From contig NZ_JAIVFR010000456.1 of assembly GCF_020829685.1 (NCBI RefSeq), positions 1 through 5,791 of the forward strand: 5,791 nt of DNA. Direction: 5' to 3'. Within the stretch, counting starts at the first letter, position 1, and each line of letters starts with the position of its first letter. Below are positions 5,450-5,791 of the stretch, one piece after another. The notes under the pieces were generated by a model, which saw nothing but the letters and a program-made list of their open reading frames with translations, was not told where the DNA came from and did not search any database. The translations under genes were made by a program, and so were the position numbers. This DNA comes from Nostoc sp. CHAB 5715 (GTDB lineage: Bacteria; Cyanobacteriota; Cyanobacteriia; Cyanobacteriales; Nostocaceae).

Positions 5450-5791
5450 TTAAATAACGTTTTGCAAGACTTTGCGGGTATTTTTCCAAGCCCAAACACC
5501 GACAACTACGACAACAATACTCATTGCTATAAGTACAATTCGCAAGCCCAGAGCATCAGTTAATGGCCCAGTAATCGCCAAGGGTAACGCCAGAGCGATG
5601 TTAACAGCATGATTTTGAAAGCCAAAAACTTTACCGTGCATGGTACATGGTGTTTGCTGTTGAATTAAAGTTTGCATGGGTACGCCAATTAGGGAAGCAC
5701 CTACACCCAAGAATGCACAGAGTCCTAGTGCCAGTAATAAGTTGTGGGTAAAAGTGAACACCCCTAAAACTAATGCAATTATTAAAAATCC
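5450..5791 (-). CDS. Membrane transporter, C-terminal part, probable MFS
   Basis: Only the last 113 residues are in the window. The frame is open to the edge (GFLIIALVLG precedes the GTG at 5761), so the gene starts outside and that GTG is not its real start. The segment is very hydrophobic, with about four likely membrane helices: near residues 1-12, 17-40, 62-82 and 84-103. The loop between the second and third reads QTLIQQQTPCTMHGKVFGFQN, which resembles the cytoplasmic loop before the last helices of drug/proton-type major facilitators, where small residues and a GRVFG-like motif recur. The polar tail KNTRKVLQNVI ends the protein. It is therefore likely an inner-membrane efflux or uptake carrier, with unknown substrate. 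It points the same way as ilvB and ends 138 bases before the ilvB start. The gap is AT-rich with an inverted repeat, so a shared transcript is possible but not evident. Confidence 0.72.
   Translation of the reverse strand, partial: GFLIIALVLGVFTFTHNLLLALGLCAFLGVGASLIGVPMQTLIQQQTPCTMHGKVFGFQNHAVNIALALPLAITGPLTDALGLRIVLIAMSIVVVVVGVWAWKNTRKVLQNVI

Overview
The window looks like chromosomal or plasmid DNA from a filamentous cyanobacterium of the Nostoc/Anabaena type. The sequence supports this through seven copies of the octamer GCGATCGC (HIP1, typical of cyanobacteria), an acetolactate synthase of cyanobacterial character, IS1-family ends of a cyanobacterial kind, and short dispersed repeats and palindromes of a style familiar from Nostoc genomes. 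The assignment rests on pattern recognition, not on a database search.

Layout. Positions 1-1800 hold two forward genes for non-haem iron/2-oxoglutarate-type oxygenases: a CmcJ/NvfI-like enzyme whose start lies before the window, then a TauD/TfdA-like dioxygenase 75 bases downstream. Positions 1801-1984 show no convincing gene. Positions 1985-2883 are a nest of mobile DNA: a 112-bp MITE-like element with IS1-type ends and a perfect internal palindrome, then, 7 bases later, a 780-bp IS1-family element. The IS1 transposase gene is broken by a frame change and by a 25-bp short repeat carrying an in-frame stop. The IS sits at the edge of a remnant of an Mrp/ApbC-type P-loop ATPase gene (about 2884-3200, reverse strand) that has lost both ends. 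Two adjacent stem-loops follow at 3256-3313. Positions 3422-5311 (reverse) encode a full acetolactate synthase large subunit with a C-terminal four-cysteine zinc-ribbon tail. Positions 5450-5791 (reverse) are the C-terminal end of a membrane transporter, probably of the major facilitator superfamily.

How the parts relate. The two oxygenases may form a small oxidative operon, but the substrate cannot be read from the sequence. Acetolactate synthase is housekeeping branched-chain amino acid biosynthesis. The middle 1.6 kb is a decay zone in which an IS, a MITE and short repeats have accumulated around a dead ATPase gene. HIP1 sites are absent from that stretch and present in the three genes from which most of the rest is made. 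I did not find a clearly new biological system. The most informative signals are the layered mobile elements, the zinc-ribbon tail on the synthase and the tandem oxygenases.
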